The notes beneath the pieces are model-generated. The model ran no database searches. It was not told the origin of the DNA and was given only the letters and a program-made list of their open reading frames with translations. From NCBI GenBank assembly GCA_964625865.1, contig CAZVEV010000035.1, positions 1 through 33,587 on the forward strand: 33,587 nt of DNA. Reading direction: 5' to 3'. Each line of letters begins with the position of its first letter. The first letter of the stretch is position 1. Of the stretch, positions 24,613 through 32,526 are shown one piece after another. A program made the translations under genes and the position numbers. The stretch comes from CAZVEV01 sp964625865 (lineage in GTDB: Bacteria > Planctomycetota > Phycisphaerae > SM23-33).

Positions 24613-24632
24613 TCGGCGAGTCCGGGGCGCCA

Positions 24633-24661
24633 TTGACTTGCGCCGAGCGGGAACGAACAAT
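24633..24661 (+). promoter_or_regulatory. Candidate promoter of the beta-helix lipoprotein gene
   Basis: TTGACT (24633-24638), a 17-base spacer and AACAAT (24656-24661). The -35 is close to consensus, the -10 is weak. The ATG follows at 24706 after GAAGGAG. Confidence 0.45.
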
Positions 24662-24705
24662 GGGCGTCGGGGGCGGTTCTCGGCGCCATAGCGAAGGAGT
24701 ATGAC

Positions 24706-26067
24706 ATGATGCGCGTTCGACGAAGAGAGGAATTGACCCGGGTCATCCTTGCCGTACTGGCCGGTGCGACGATGTGGACGGGCTGCTCCGCATTCGGCCA
24801 GGACAAGGGACGCGTCGAGAAGGCGTCCGCCACGGCGGAAGGCAGTCCGCAGGGGTCCCTCAGCGTGAGGGAGTTCTCACGCCTGGCGGCCGACGGTGAC
24901 TGGTCACCGGCCATCCAAGCGGCTATCGACCACGTCAGCGCGAAGAACGGATACAGGAACGGCGCTACCGTCTTTTTCCCGCCCGGGACGTACAGGGTCA
25001 GCAAGACGGTCGTGCTGGGCAAGGACCCGGCGCACTACGGCACGCGGCTGACCGGCTATGGCGCGGTGCTCCTGGGAACGACAGTCCTGGACAAGCAGCC
25101 GTTGAACTACGAGGAAAGAAAGAAGGCCCTTACCGAGAAGAACGACAAGTTCAGCCTGACGGCCTTGCCCGGAGAACTCGACTTCGACGGCAAGACGAAC
25201 GTGGGCGTGCCGATTCTGGAACTATGGAATCCCAGCGGCCAGGAAGGGGCGTCCTATGTCATCGAGGGGCTGACGTTCACGCGCGAGTCGAAGAAGGCCG
25301 CGGGGGTCGGGATCAAGATCCCCGCCGAGACAGTACCCAAAAACGTGACGTTCCGCGATATCAAGGTCTACCGGCAGAACGTGGGCGTGCACATCAACCA
25401 CAGCTATCAGATCCGTTTCGAGAGCTGCATCATCCGAGGCAACCAGATCGGTATCTGGGGACGCAACCATTTCAACAGCGTGAGCATCATCAACAGTACC
25501 GTCAGGCGGCAGCACTTCCACGGCCTGGTGATCGGTCCCAACGCGGGGTCGTGGGGCAGCAACGGCATCCACATTGCTGGCAGCATCTTCGAGTCGAACA
25601 AGGGGTACGGAATCCTGAACGCAGGCGGAGTGCAGGTTGCGATCGTGGGCAACTATTTCGAGGCCAACGGGAACAGCATCGGCGTGCTCTCGCCGTTTGG
25701 CAACACCACCGTGGACACCAACGTTATCCATGGCTTCTACGGGCACGGATGGAAGAGGAACCGCTTCCGAGGCCAACTCGTCTCCGACAAGGCCCACGTC
25801 ATCGTGTCGTCGAGAAACGTCCAACTGCGGAACAACAGATACGGTCAGGGGCAGGCCGTCATGGTCTTTGGGGTCTCGGGCAAGAGCACGTTCGATGCCC
25901 AGCCGGCGATGGCCGAGGGGGTCAAGCTCAAGCACGGCACGAAGGTCGCGGATGCCGGCGGGCTTGGTGCATACGTCTACAACGGGAAGACCGGCGAGTT
26001 TGTGTTCCGCGAGTTCCTCCTGCCCGGCGACAGTCAGGAACAGGCCGGGCGGCCCGACCGCAAGTGA
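24706..26067 (+). CDS. Right-handed parallel beta-helix lipoprotein (pectate-lyase-like)
   Basis: 453 residues; GAAGGAG lies 6 bases before the ATG. A hydrophobic signal ending 'MWTGC' (Cys near residue 27) looks like a lipobox. After a disordered stretch comes the opening typical of GH28-related/pectate-lyase-3 proteins ('DWSPAIQAAIDHV', 'ATVFFPPGTYRVSKTVVLG'), then many Asn- and Gly-rich coils of a beta-helix ('GIKIPAETVPKNVTFRDIKVYRQNVGVHIN', 'NGIHIAGSIFESNKGYGILNAGG'). It probably binds or cleaves a polysaccharide at the cell surface; no catalytic residues can be assigned. A second beta-helix gene lies convergent at 26119-27963. Confidence 0.83.
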   Translation: MMRVRRREELTRVILAVLAGATMWTGCSAFGQDKGRVEKASATAEGSPQGSLSVREFSRLAADGDWSPAIQAAIDHVSAKNGYRNGATVFFPPGTYRVSKTVVLGKDPAHYGTRLTGYGAVLLGTTVLDKQPLNYEERKKALTEKNDKFSLTALPGELDFDGKTNVGVPILELWNPSGQEGASYVIEGLTFTRESKKAAGVGIKIPAETVPKNVTFRDIKVYRQNVGVHINHSYQIRFESCIIRGNQIGIWGRNHFNSVSIINSTVRRQHFHGLVIGPNAGSWGSNGIHIAGSIFESNKGYGILNAGGVQVAIVGNYFEANGNSIGVLSPFGNTTVDTNVIHGFYGHGWKRNRFRGQLVSDKAHVIVSSRNVQLRNNRYGQGQAVMVFGVSGKSTFDAQPAMAEGVKLKHGTKVADAGGLGAYVYNGKTGEFVFREFLLPGDSQEQAGRPDRK

Positions 26068-26118
26068 GGGGCCGCCAGACGGGTCAGAGCCCCTGGCTGT
26101 CCTCAGAGGGAAGCCCTT

Positions 26119-27963
26119 CTAGGACTTGCCCCGCCAGGGGGTGAACGTCACGGTCTTTGCGGCGCTGGGCTTGTCTGAGAACCCCACCCACCACGGATCC
26201 AGGGACGGCGGGAACGGCGGATGGAACGGGGCCGAGGGACCGACGGCCCATCGCGGACCCGGACGGGGGAACACCCATTTCGCCCCCGGCGGAACGGCCC
26301 CGAGGGTCTTGTGCACGTCCTTGTACTCAGCGGCAGGCAGGCCGCTGTCCTTGACCACCGCCCGCACGAACTCCTCGCTGACGGAGAAGTTCACGCGGAT
26401 GATCTCCTTCGCCCGGCCGAGCTTTCCCTCGCCAGCGAGAGTGGGCAGAAGCGGCGGCATGGCATCGTGGCGATCCGTGTTCGGCTTTACGAAGGGGGCC
26501 GTATTGCGAGTGCAGAGGACCCCCTCGGGCACGTCCTTGCCTGCGATGACCGACGGACCGCAGCACAGGTTGGTCTTCTCTACCGCCAGCCCCAGCTTGT
26601 ACGGCAGACCGCCCCAGCTTTGCCAGTCGCGAGCGTAGATGATGTTGTTCGCGACGGTGTTGTCCTTGAAATACGGATTCTGATTTGGGTTAGCGCCCCA
26701 CTGGACGCCGCATTTCGTGTGGACGAGGGTGTTGTTCCTGATGGTCATGCCGGTCAGCGGGCGGAACCGCCAGGGCGTGGAGAACTTGAAGATCACCCCC
26801 CAGGGCAGGCCGTATTCGGGAGAGACGTATACGATGTTGTTTTCAATCGTCACGCCGCCACCCTGAACCGGCGAGAGGCCCAGCATGCAGAACCCGTCCA
26901 GAAGGACGTTGTGATGCACACGCACGCCGGCGTACTCCATGGTGTCAAACTCTATGCAATCGTCCGCGCAGTTGTGCAGCAGGTTGTAAGCGTACTCGTT
27001 GACCAGGGCCGGGTCCTTCGAGACCGTCGCCGCAACGCCGATCCCGTCGAAGCAGTCGTGGAGATAGCAGTGTCGTATCTTCCACCCCCGTGCCCTCCCC
27101 CCGGGGAGGATTCCGGTCCCACCCAGAACGCTGGAATACATCGCCTTCCACGTGGTGCTCCCGGTGAGTTGGCCGTATCGCACCCATTCATAAGCCGGGT
27201 AGTTGCTGAACTGACAATGCTCGATGGTGATATCAGACGGCCCGAACTCCTCGTTCCCTCTCCGGCTTCTCTGTCCCACGATTCCCCGGTGGAAGCCGAA
27301 GAAGTAGCAGTCCCGAATCACGACGTGCCTGCAGACGTCGGATGTGCGTGACGCTCCGAGCCTGACCGCCGCCGTGGGCGACGCGTGAAAGCGCAGCCCT
27401 TCCACCACAATGTGCTGCCGACCCTGGATGTCGAGCAAGACCCGGGCGTCCGGCCTGCTTATCGCGAGACTCACCTTGTTGGGATCGGCGCCGCCGAGAA
27501 GGCGGATATGCATCTCCTTGCCCTGGCAGAAGAAGCCTTCCTGCGGGGTCTTCTTTCGGGTGCGGAGTTCGTTCAGGTTCTTGTAGTTGTACAGGTTTCG
27601 GCCGTCGGCGATGGCCCAGACGCGGCCGGTCCCGCTTCCTTTCCAGTTCTTCGCAACCCACGCCGCCTTGTAGATATCGCCCTGGACCTTCTCGAACTGG
27701 GGCGTTGTCTTCATCGCCCCGGTGATGATGACCTTGCCCGGCGCCTCGGCCTTGATCGTGATGGGCCTGCCCGCCGTCCCGCTCTTCGTCAGCGTGAAGC
27801 CCTGGTGGTACGTTCCTTCCGAAAGCAGCAGCGTGTCTCCCGGCTGAAGTCTGTCCGCGGCGTCCTGCAAGGCTTGTCCGGGTCGTACGGTCACGGTCTC
27901 GCCAAGGAGAGGGGCCGAGGAGAACAGAACGCTGACGACCGTGAGGAATGTAAGCGGCTTCAT
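26119..27963 (-). CDS. Secreted right-handed parallel beta-helix protein
   Basis: 614 residues from the ATG at 27963; the open frame continues far upstream but the codons there belong to a shadow of genes on the other strand, while this Met starts a signal peptide (1-22, 'SSAPLLGE'). The opening 'VTVRPGQALQDAADRLQPGDTLLLSEGTYHQGFTL' is characteristic of DUF1565/NosD-like beta-helix proteins. Further coils are visible ('HIVVEGLRFHASPTAAVRLG', 'GVTIENNIVYVSPEYGLP', 'GMTIRNNTLVHTKCGVQWG'). The last third is less repetitive and Pro/Trp-rich. A polysaccharide lyase or binding role is likely but unproven. It is preceded by shared leader copy B and is divergent from the GH5-like gene. Confidence 0.82.
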   Translation of the reverse strand: MKPLTFLTVVSVLFSSAPLLGETVTVRPGQALQDAADRLQPGDTLLLSEGTYHQGFTLTKSGTAGRPITIKAEAPGKVIITGAMKTTPQFEKVQGDIYKAAWVAKNWKGSGTGRVWAIADGRNLYNYKNLNELRTRKKTPQEGFFCQGKEMHIRLLGGADPNKVSLAISRPDARVLLDIQGRQHIVVEGLRFHASPTAAVRLGASRTSDVCRHVVIRDCYFFGFHRGIVGQRSRRGNEEFGPSDITIEHCQFSNYPAYEWVRYGQLTGSTTWKAMYSSVLGGTGILPGGRARGWKIRHCYLHDCFDGIGVAATVSKDPALVNEYAYNLLHNCADDCIEFDTMEYAGVRVHHNVLLDGFCMLGLSPVQGGGVTIENNIVYVSPEYGLPWGVIFKFSTPWRFRPLTGMTIRNNTLVHTKCGVQWGANPNQNPYFKDNTVANNIIYARDWQSWGGLPYKLGLAVEKTNLCCGPSVIAGKDVPEGVLCTRNTAPFVKPNTDRHDAMPPLLPTLAGEGKLGRAKEIIRVNFSVSEEFVRAVVKDSGLPAAEYKDVHKTLGAVPPGAKWVFPRPGPRWAVGPSAPFHPPFPPSLDPWWVGFSDKPSAAKTVTFTPWRGKS

Positions 27964-28056
27964 AACAGTATCCCATGGGCTGGAGTGAACTGCTCCGGCC
28001 GCCACCGCGGGCGACTGGACCGTGGAGAGTTTAGCACCATCCTGGCGCAGGGGCAA
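27964..28056 (-). promoter_or_regulatory. Promoter and leader of the beta-helix gene (shared leader, copy B)
   Basis: Minus strand: -35 TTGCCC (28056-28051), 17-base spacer, extended -10 TGCTAAACT (core TAAACT, 28033-28028), then a leader of about 58 bases that ends in CCCATGGGATA five bases before the ATG. Compare copy A at 24519-24612: same elements, same spacing, about two thirds of the bases identical in the leader. Confidence 0.75.
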
Positions 28057-28131
28057 TCGGCTGGACCTTACCGATCCGCACCCGATAGCGCTCTTGCCGC
28101 ACACCGGCACCGGTCTGCCAAGGGATTCGGC

Positions 28132-28159
28132 TTGCCTGGCGGGGGTCGGCGGGTACAAT
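28132..28159 (+). promoter_or_regulatory. Sigma-70-type promoter of the GH5-like gene
   Basis: TTGCCT (28132-28137), 16-base spacer, TACAAT (28154-28159). The ATG at 28210 follows TAGGAG, giving a leader of about 45 bases. Confidence 0.6.
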
Positions 28160-28209
28160 TTCTCGCTATTGTCCCTTCGGACGTGCAGGGCGACGGTAGG
28201 AGAATTTCG

Positions 28210-29907
28210 ATGAACACACGGATGCACACAGGGATCGTTCTTGCGGCGCTGGCCGCCGCAGCCGCCGGTTGCGGACAATCGGCGCTCGGGGCTGACGCCA
28301 AGGGCGGGCCCTACAAGCGGACCCCCACCCCGCCGACCGACGGGCTGATCGGGTCCAACTACACGCCGGCCTACGCCGTCAACCAGGTGCAGTTCTGGCA
28401 TGACTTCCGCGCCGACGTGGTCGGGAAGGAGCTGGCCGCCGCGAAGAAGCACTTCGGCATCTCGACGCTGCGGGTCTACCTGCACGACATCAACTTCTTC
28501 CAGGACAAGAAGGTCCTGATGGCCAACATCGAGAAGTTCCTGGTCATCTGCGACAAGCACGGCATCCGGCCCGGCTTCGTCTTCTTCGACGGCTGCCACC
28601 GTCACGAGGGGATCTACCTCGACAAGCCGACCACGCCGGTTTACGGCTTCCACAACAGCCGCTGGGCCCAGTCGCCCCAGGCCCGAGACATCGACAAGGA
28701 CGACCTCGAGAAGTTCAAGCCCTACGTCCAGGAGATCATCAAGCCGTATCGCGCCGACGATCGCGTCCTGTTCTGGGAGATCCACAACGAGCCGCCCCCC
28801 GGCGACGCGTACCGCGACAAGCTCAAGCGGGCCGGCTACGACTGGGCGAAGGCCCTCAAGCCCATCCAGCCGATCCTGAACTGCGAGAAGACCAGCGGCT
28901 GGGGCGACTGCACCCACTCGGACATCGTCGACTCGCACGTGTACAACAACGCCTGGGGCTTCTGGGAAGCCTTCGCCAAGGTCAACCCCGCCAAAGGCGT
29001 CGTCTTCACCGAGGCCGGCGCCCGCTGGAAGGCGACGCGACGGATCCACGCCAGCGCGACCGACGTGATCTCCTGGCTCGAGAAGCGTCGCAAGGCGGGC
29101 AAGTCCACACCCGGAGTCTACCTCACCTGGGAACTGATGGTCGGGAACTCCAACTGCCGATGGCATTGGGTCGACAACGGACACACGCGGGGCAAACCGG
29201 ACCCCGAGCCCGAGATCCCGTGGTGCGGCATGATGTGGCCGGACGCGACGCCGGTGTCCCTCGCCGAGGCCGCGGCGTGCAAGAAGTACGTCACGGGCAA
29301 GTCCGACGCGGTGCTGTTCGAGTCGTTCGAGTCCGGCGCGCCGGGCTGGACGTTCTACGGCACAAAGCACATGCGCTCGAATCACGGCATCGAGGTCCCC
29401 CACCGCGCCAAGGCGGTCAAGGGCGACGAGAAGTGGGGCGACTACATCCTCGAAGGGCGCGTCCTGGTCACCATCCCGTGGAAAAAGGGCAAACGCCCCG
29501 AATATCCCGACGAGGAAGGCGACCCCACCGGCGGACTGCTGTTCCGCGTCAACAAACCCGGCCAGGCGTTCGAGGACGTTCGGGCGTATTCCGTCAGCCA
29601 TACCGGCAAGAAGCTGGTCCTGGGCAAGTTCGACAACAGTGAGTGGAAGGAACTTGCGTCGTACGACCTGACCAGGCTCAAGACCAAGAGCCGCCTGAAC
29701 GAGTGGAGCCTGATCCGCGTCGAAGCGATCGGCCCGACGTTCCGCATCTGGTTCAACCGCACCCACGGCGACCCGGCCAAAGGCCTGCGGATCGAGTACA
29801 CTGACACCGACAACCCGATCCTCACCGGCGCCATCGGCCTGGGCTCGTACAAGACCACGGCGATGTTCGACGATATCGTGGTCATCCCGGCCGGGAAGAA
29901 AGAGTAG
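28210..29907 (+). CDS. GH5-like glycoside hydrolase lipoprotein with C-terminal sandwich domain
   Basis: 565 residues. Lipobox ending at Cys21 ('AAAAGC'). Residues 40-360 form a clan A TIM barrel: 'STLRVYLHDINFFQD' early strand, the acid/base pair Asn193-Glu194 in 'FWEIHNEPP' at the end of strand 4, 'VDSHVYNN', and nucleophile Glu268 in 'VVFTEAGARW' on strand 7, then 'GVYLTWELM'. From about 375 a concanavalin-like domain follows ('FESFESGAPGW', 'GGLLFRVN', 'FRIWFNRTHGD', 'GAIGLGSYKTTAMFDDIVV'). Such enzymes cleave beta-glucans, mannans or related chains; the substrate is not evident. As a lipoprotein it would sit in the outer or inner membrane. AGGAG precedes the start by 8 bases. Confidence 0.87.
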   Translation: MNTRMHTGIVLAALAAAAAGCGQSALGADAKGGPYKRTPTPPTDGLIGSNYTPAYAVNQVQFWHDFRADVVGKELAAAKKHFGISTLRVYLHDINFFQDKKVLMANIEKFLVICDKHGIRPGFVFFDGCHRHEGIYLDKPTTPVYGFHNSRWAQSPQARDIDKDDLEKFKPYVQEIIKPYRADDRVLFWEIHNEPPPGDAYRDKLKRAGYDWAKALKPIQPILNCEKTSGWGDCTHSDIVDSHVYNNAWGFWEAFAKVNPAKGVVFTEAGARWKATRRIHASATDVISWLEKRRKAGKSTPGVYLTWELMVGNSNCRWHWVDNGHTRGKPDPEPEIPWCGMMWPDATPVSLAEAAACKKYVTGKSDAVLFESFESGAPGWTFYGTKHMRSNHGIEVPHRAKAVKGDEKWGDYILEGRVLVTIPWKKGKRPEYPDEEGDPTGGLLFRVNKPGQAFEDVRAYSVSHTGKKLVLGKFDNSEWKELASYDLTRLKTKSRLNEWSLIRVEAIGPTFRIWFNRTHGDPAKGLRIEYTDTDNPILTGAIGLGSYKTTAMFDDIVVIPAGKKE

Positions 29908-30003
29908 CGCCTGGTCCGCGCAACCTGAATGGCGAAGCGGTAAGCGGAGGCGGGCTCCAGGCCGGGGCGCCTGGCCCATCGGCGCCGACGGGAGAACTGG
30001 CCG

Positions 30004-31395
30004 ATGAGACGACCTGCCATTCTGATCGCGGCGTTGACGTTCAGCCTGCTGGAGGCCGCCCCGGTCGGCGCGGCCGAGGTCGCGGCGACGCCCCCGCTGA
30101 AGGACGACCCCGCCATCGTCAAGGCGCTGGCCGACCTGGGGGCCGGCTGCAGCATGCTCCTGCCGCCGGTCAAGCACGTGCATGGGGGCAAGCCGTACAA
30201 GGCGTCCGGGCGGAACAGCCCGTACGCCCGCGACTACACCACGAAGATGGTCTACGCCCCCGATCGGCGGACGGCGCTGTATGCGGGGGGCAACCACGGG
30301 CGAGGCCGGACCAACGACGTGTGGGAGTATCACCTGGGCTCGAATACGTGGCACATGCTGTTCCCGGCCGAGGGGGGCGACCACGGGAAGTACAAATGGT
30401 CGCTCATGTTCGCCGCCCGCGTCTTCGCCCGGAACCCCGATTACACGATGGAAAAGCGCCAGCGGGACGAGTGGAACGCCTGCCGGGCCTGGTGGGAGGC
30501 GAACATTGTCATCAAGGACGGGATGTACCTGACCCAAGGCGGCGGGCCCCTGCTGACGGGGCACACGTGGGACACGCTGGTGTACGAGCCGAACACGAAG
30601 CGGATGATCCACGGCACGGGGGCGTACTGTGCGGCGGCGGCGTTCGTGGCGTCGAAGCTGTCCGGCACGCCGATCAAGGACATTGAGGCCAAGCTGCGCG
30701 CCACGGCGCCGCCCAAGCCTTACCGCACGATGTGGTTCTTCGACCCGGCCGGGCGGCGGTGGGCCCGTTACGCCTCGGACAGCCCGCTGGCCGAGCTGCG
30801 GGGGATGGGCGGCTCGCTCCTGTACGTCTCCGACTGGAAGAAGGTCGTCTGGTTCTACGCGGGGCAGAACACCCCCGGGGCGGCCAAGACCATGCGCACC
30901 TGGGACCCGCGGACCGACACCTGGGCCGACCTGAAGCCGAACGGGGGCACGTCGCTGTACGACCTGGCGTTGAAGAGCAAGGTGGCGCCGGTGGCCGAGC
31001 AGCAGATGGCCTACGCCTCGCCGCATCGCAAGATCGTCGCGGTCCTGAAGGACAGCACGTTCGCCTACGACCTCGACACCAACGCCTGGTCGAAGCTCGA
31101 GGGCAAGGTCCCGTTTACCGCCCACGACGCGAAGACGGTTTTCGCTTACGACAGCGTCGGCGACGTGTTCCTGCTGGCCTCGCCTCGCGACGGCAGGTTC
31201 GCGGTGTATGACCTGAAGACCGACACCTGGACCACGCTGAAGCCCAACGGGCCGGGCATGCCCAAGCCGCCCTACTGCGTGGGCAAGGGCTACTACGACC
31301 CGGCCCACAACGTCTTCGTCGTCCAGAGCGCCTACACGAAGCAGATGTGGATCTACCGCCACACCCAAGCCAAGGGGGGCCCTGCGGAGACGTGA
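30004..31395 (+). CDS. Secreted kelch-like beta-propeller protein
   Basis: 463 residues with a signal peptide (about 1-24, 'APVGAAEV') and GGGAG before the ATG. The rest contains repeated blades of the kelch/galactose-oxidase type: 'NDVWEYHLGSNTWHMLF', 'MRTWDPRTDTWADLKPNG', 'FAYDLDTNAWSKLEGK', 'FAVYDLKTDTWTTLKPNG', each with the D/N-x-W pattern at the strand end. No copper-ligand set of galactose oxidase was recognised, so binding of carbohydrate or a structural role is more likely than catalysis. It lies 97 bases after the GH5-like gene on the same strand and may be co-transcribed. Confidence 0.78.
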   Translation: MRRPAILIAALTFSLLEAAPVGAAEVAATPPLKDDPAIVKALADLGAGCSMLLPPVKHVHGGKPYKASGRNSPYARDYTTKMVYAPDRRTALYAGGNHGRGRTNDVWEYHLGSNTWHMLFPAEGGDHGKYKWSLMFAARVFARNPDYTMEKRQRDEWNACRAWWEANIVIKDGMYLTQGGGPLLTGHTWDTLVYEPNTKRMIHGTGAYCAAAAFVASKLSGTPIKDIEAKLRATAPPKPYRTMWFFDPAGRRWARYASDSPLAELRGMGGSLLYVSDWKKVVWFYAGQNTPGAAKTMRTWDPRTDTWADLKPNGGTSLYDLALKSKVAPVAEQQMAYASPHRKIVAVLKDSTFAYDLDTNAWSKLEGKVPFTAHDAKTVFAYDSVGDVFLLASPRDGRFAVYDLKTDTWTTLKPNGPGMPKPPYCVGKGYYDPAHNVFVVQSAYTKQMWIYRHTQAKGGPAET

Positions 31396-31416
31396 ACAGG
31401 ATCGGCGCTTCTGATT

Positions 31417-31602
31417 CTACGGGGTTGCGGGCGGGAATCTCTCCCACATCTGACGCGCCCATGGGTTCTCGTTGACCTTGGCGTTGATGAAGTCCGCATA
31501 GGAGCCGAACTCGTCGGCCCGGGCTTCGTATTCCTCCCGCAAGCACTTCTGAGCCTGCCTCTTGGACGCAATACAGTCAAATGTCTTCGTCTTGGTCCCC
31601 AT
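31417..31602 (-). CDS. Small protein partnered with the PIN-domain gene (antitoxin-like)
   Basis: 61 residues, helical and charged ('KRQAQKCLREEYEARADEFGSYADF'), starting at an ATG with GGAG 8 bases upstream. It overlaps the end of the PIN gene by 26 bases, in a different frame. Small helical proteins that follow PIN genes in this way are usual antitoxin candidates, although antitoxins more often come first. No DNA-binding fold is obvious. I have seen no closer family. Confidence 0.65.
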   Translation of the reverse strand: MGTKTKTFDCIASKRQAQKCLREEYEARADEFGSYADFINAKVNENPWARQMWERFPPATP

Positions 31603-32053
31603 AGTCCATCTCCAGGGGGCTGCGGATGTCCAGCATGGGGTATCCGCTGGCCAGGTTCACGCCGTTAAAGCGGCGAATACGCTGAAAGTTCACAATGTGC
31701 TTGAAATTCCAACTGACAATCACATCGGCCCGGGCCACGGTGGCCGCTGCGACGTGCAACGCGTCGTCGATATGCGATCTTCCGAGGGCGCCGGCGGCGA
31801 GGTATGCGTCGGCCAGCGCCGTGATCTCATCCGTAATCGCTATCCGCTGAACCTGTCCGGCGGGCAAGTCGCCCAAGACCGCTCGTACCGCTTCTGGAGC
31901 CAGCACCAGTTCGTCCAGGGACACTTGCGATATCAGCACGGAGAATTCACCCCCATGCACGCGTTGGAAGAACCGCCGGCTCGAGTCGGCGAACTCCTCG
32001 TCCTGGGTTCCGCCAAAGACGGATGTATCAACGTATGCACGCACGGTAGGCAT
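31577..32053 (-). CDS. PIN-domain protein (VapC-like ribonuclease toxin candidate)
   Basis: 158 residues from the ATG at 32053, which directly precedes the first PIN strand ('TVRAYVDTSVFGG', the Asp being the first metal ligand). Further acidic positions: 'SQVSLDELVLA' (Glu in the second helix), 'GRSHIDDALHVAAATVARADVIVSWNFKHIVN' (third and fourth Asp ligands region). This is the standard PIN layout, a Mg2+-dependent RNase. Its own promoter lies 22 bases upstream. With the overlapping small gene downstream it forms a probable toxin-antitoxin pair in reversed order. Confidence 0.83.
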   Translation of the reverse strand: MPTVRAYVDTSVFGGTQDEEFADSSRRFFQRVHGGEFSVLISQVSLDELVLAPEAVRAVLGDLPAGQVQRIAITDEITALADAYLAAGALGRSHIDDALHVAAATVARADVIVSWNFKHIVNFQRIRRFNGVNLASGYPMLDIRSPLEMDYGDQDEDI

Positions 32054-32074
32054 CAGGTGGTCCTGTCTGCATCT

Positions 32075-32103
32075 ATTGTACAGGACACATCCGAAAGCGC
32101 CAA
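32075..32103 (-). promoter_or_regulatory. Sigma-70-type promoter of the PIN gene pair
   Basis: Minus strand: TTGGCG (32103-32098), 17-base spacer, TACAAT (32080-32075). Transcription would begin near 32068, only about 15 bases before the ATG. Confidence 0.65.
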
Positions 32104-32220
32104 AAGCAATCTGGACGACGGGGCCAAACACGTCAAACAGGACGAGGCGGGGGTAAGGGCTGTTGCCTCGCGCCCCGTGCCTCTGGCGTCTTTCTCTCTC
32201 TCGCTGTCCCCCTGTGGCTC

Positions 32221-32262
32221 CGTGTCAAGAATCGACCGTTCCTGCGTGTCGCTAATCGACCG
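32221..32262 (+). repeat. Tandem direct repeat, operator candidate upstream of the PEP-CTERM gene
   Basis: Two copies of cgtgtc-n3-aatcgaccg (32221-32238 and 32245-32262) are spaced 24 bases apart and end 32 bases before the -35 of the promoter at 32295. This is a fitting place for an activator. The gene-free stretch 32132-32526 holds this pair, the promoter, a hairpin and a leader. Confidence 0.55.
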
Positions 32263-32294
32263 AAAAATTGTCGCAAAACGGGATCAGATTTTTC

Positions 32295-32322
32295 TTGGCG
32301 CTGCGCGAAAATGTGCTATAAT
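32295..32322 (+). promoter_or_regulatory. Sigma-70 promoter of the PEP-CTERM gene
   Basis: TTGGCG (32295-32300), 16-base spacer, perfect extended -10 TGCTATAAT (core 32317-32322). The leader to the ATG at 32527 is about 200 bases. Confidence 0.75.
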
Positions 32323-32394
32323 TCTCGTGACCGTGAGGTACTCGAGCCGAATCGGATGAGGAATGGACTGCTCTGGTCACGCTCGGTTGGCCGT

Positions 32395-32415
32395 GTGTCG
32401 GCAGCTTGCCGACAC
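32395..32415 (+). other. Hairpin in the PEP-CTERM gene leader
   Basis: A perfect 9-base stem (32395-32403 with 32407-32415) with a 3-base loop. No U-run follows, so it is probably a leader structure rather than a terminator. Confidence 0.55.
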
Positions 32416-32464
32416 GCCCAGACCAAGTCAGCGTGACGCCGACGGCATGTTGAAGAAGCTAGAG

Positions 32465-32526
32465 AGGCGCTTGGAAACCGTCCCAGGGAACAAGAGAACC
32501 GGGACGACAACTGGATGGAGATTCAT
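32465..32526 (+). repeat. Leader motif, copy 1
   Basis: From aggcg at 32465 to the ATG: an accgtccc...gggacg hairpin with a purine-rich loop, then a ribosome site (ggatggagattcat). It matches the segment 33301-33364 before the next gene, down to the first codons ATGAGAAGC. Confidence 0.7.

Noticed and set aside
27964..31368. Upstream extension of the beta-helix frame on the minus strand
   Set aside because: The extra residues lie opposite the GH5-like and kelch-like genes; the real start at 27963 has a signal peptide and promoter.
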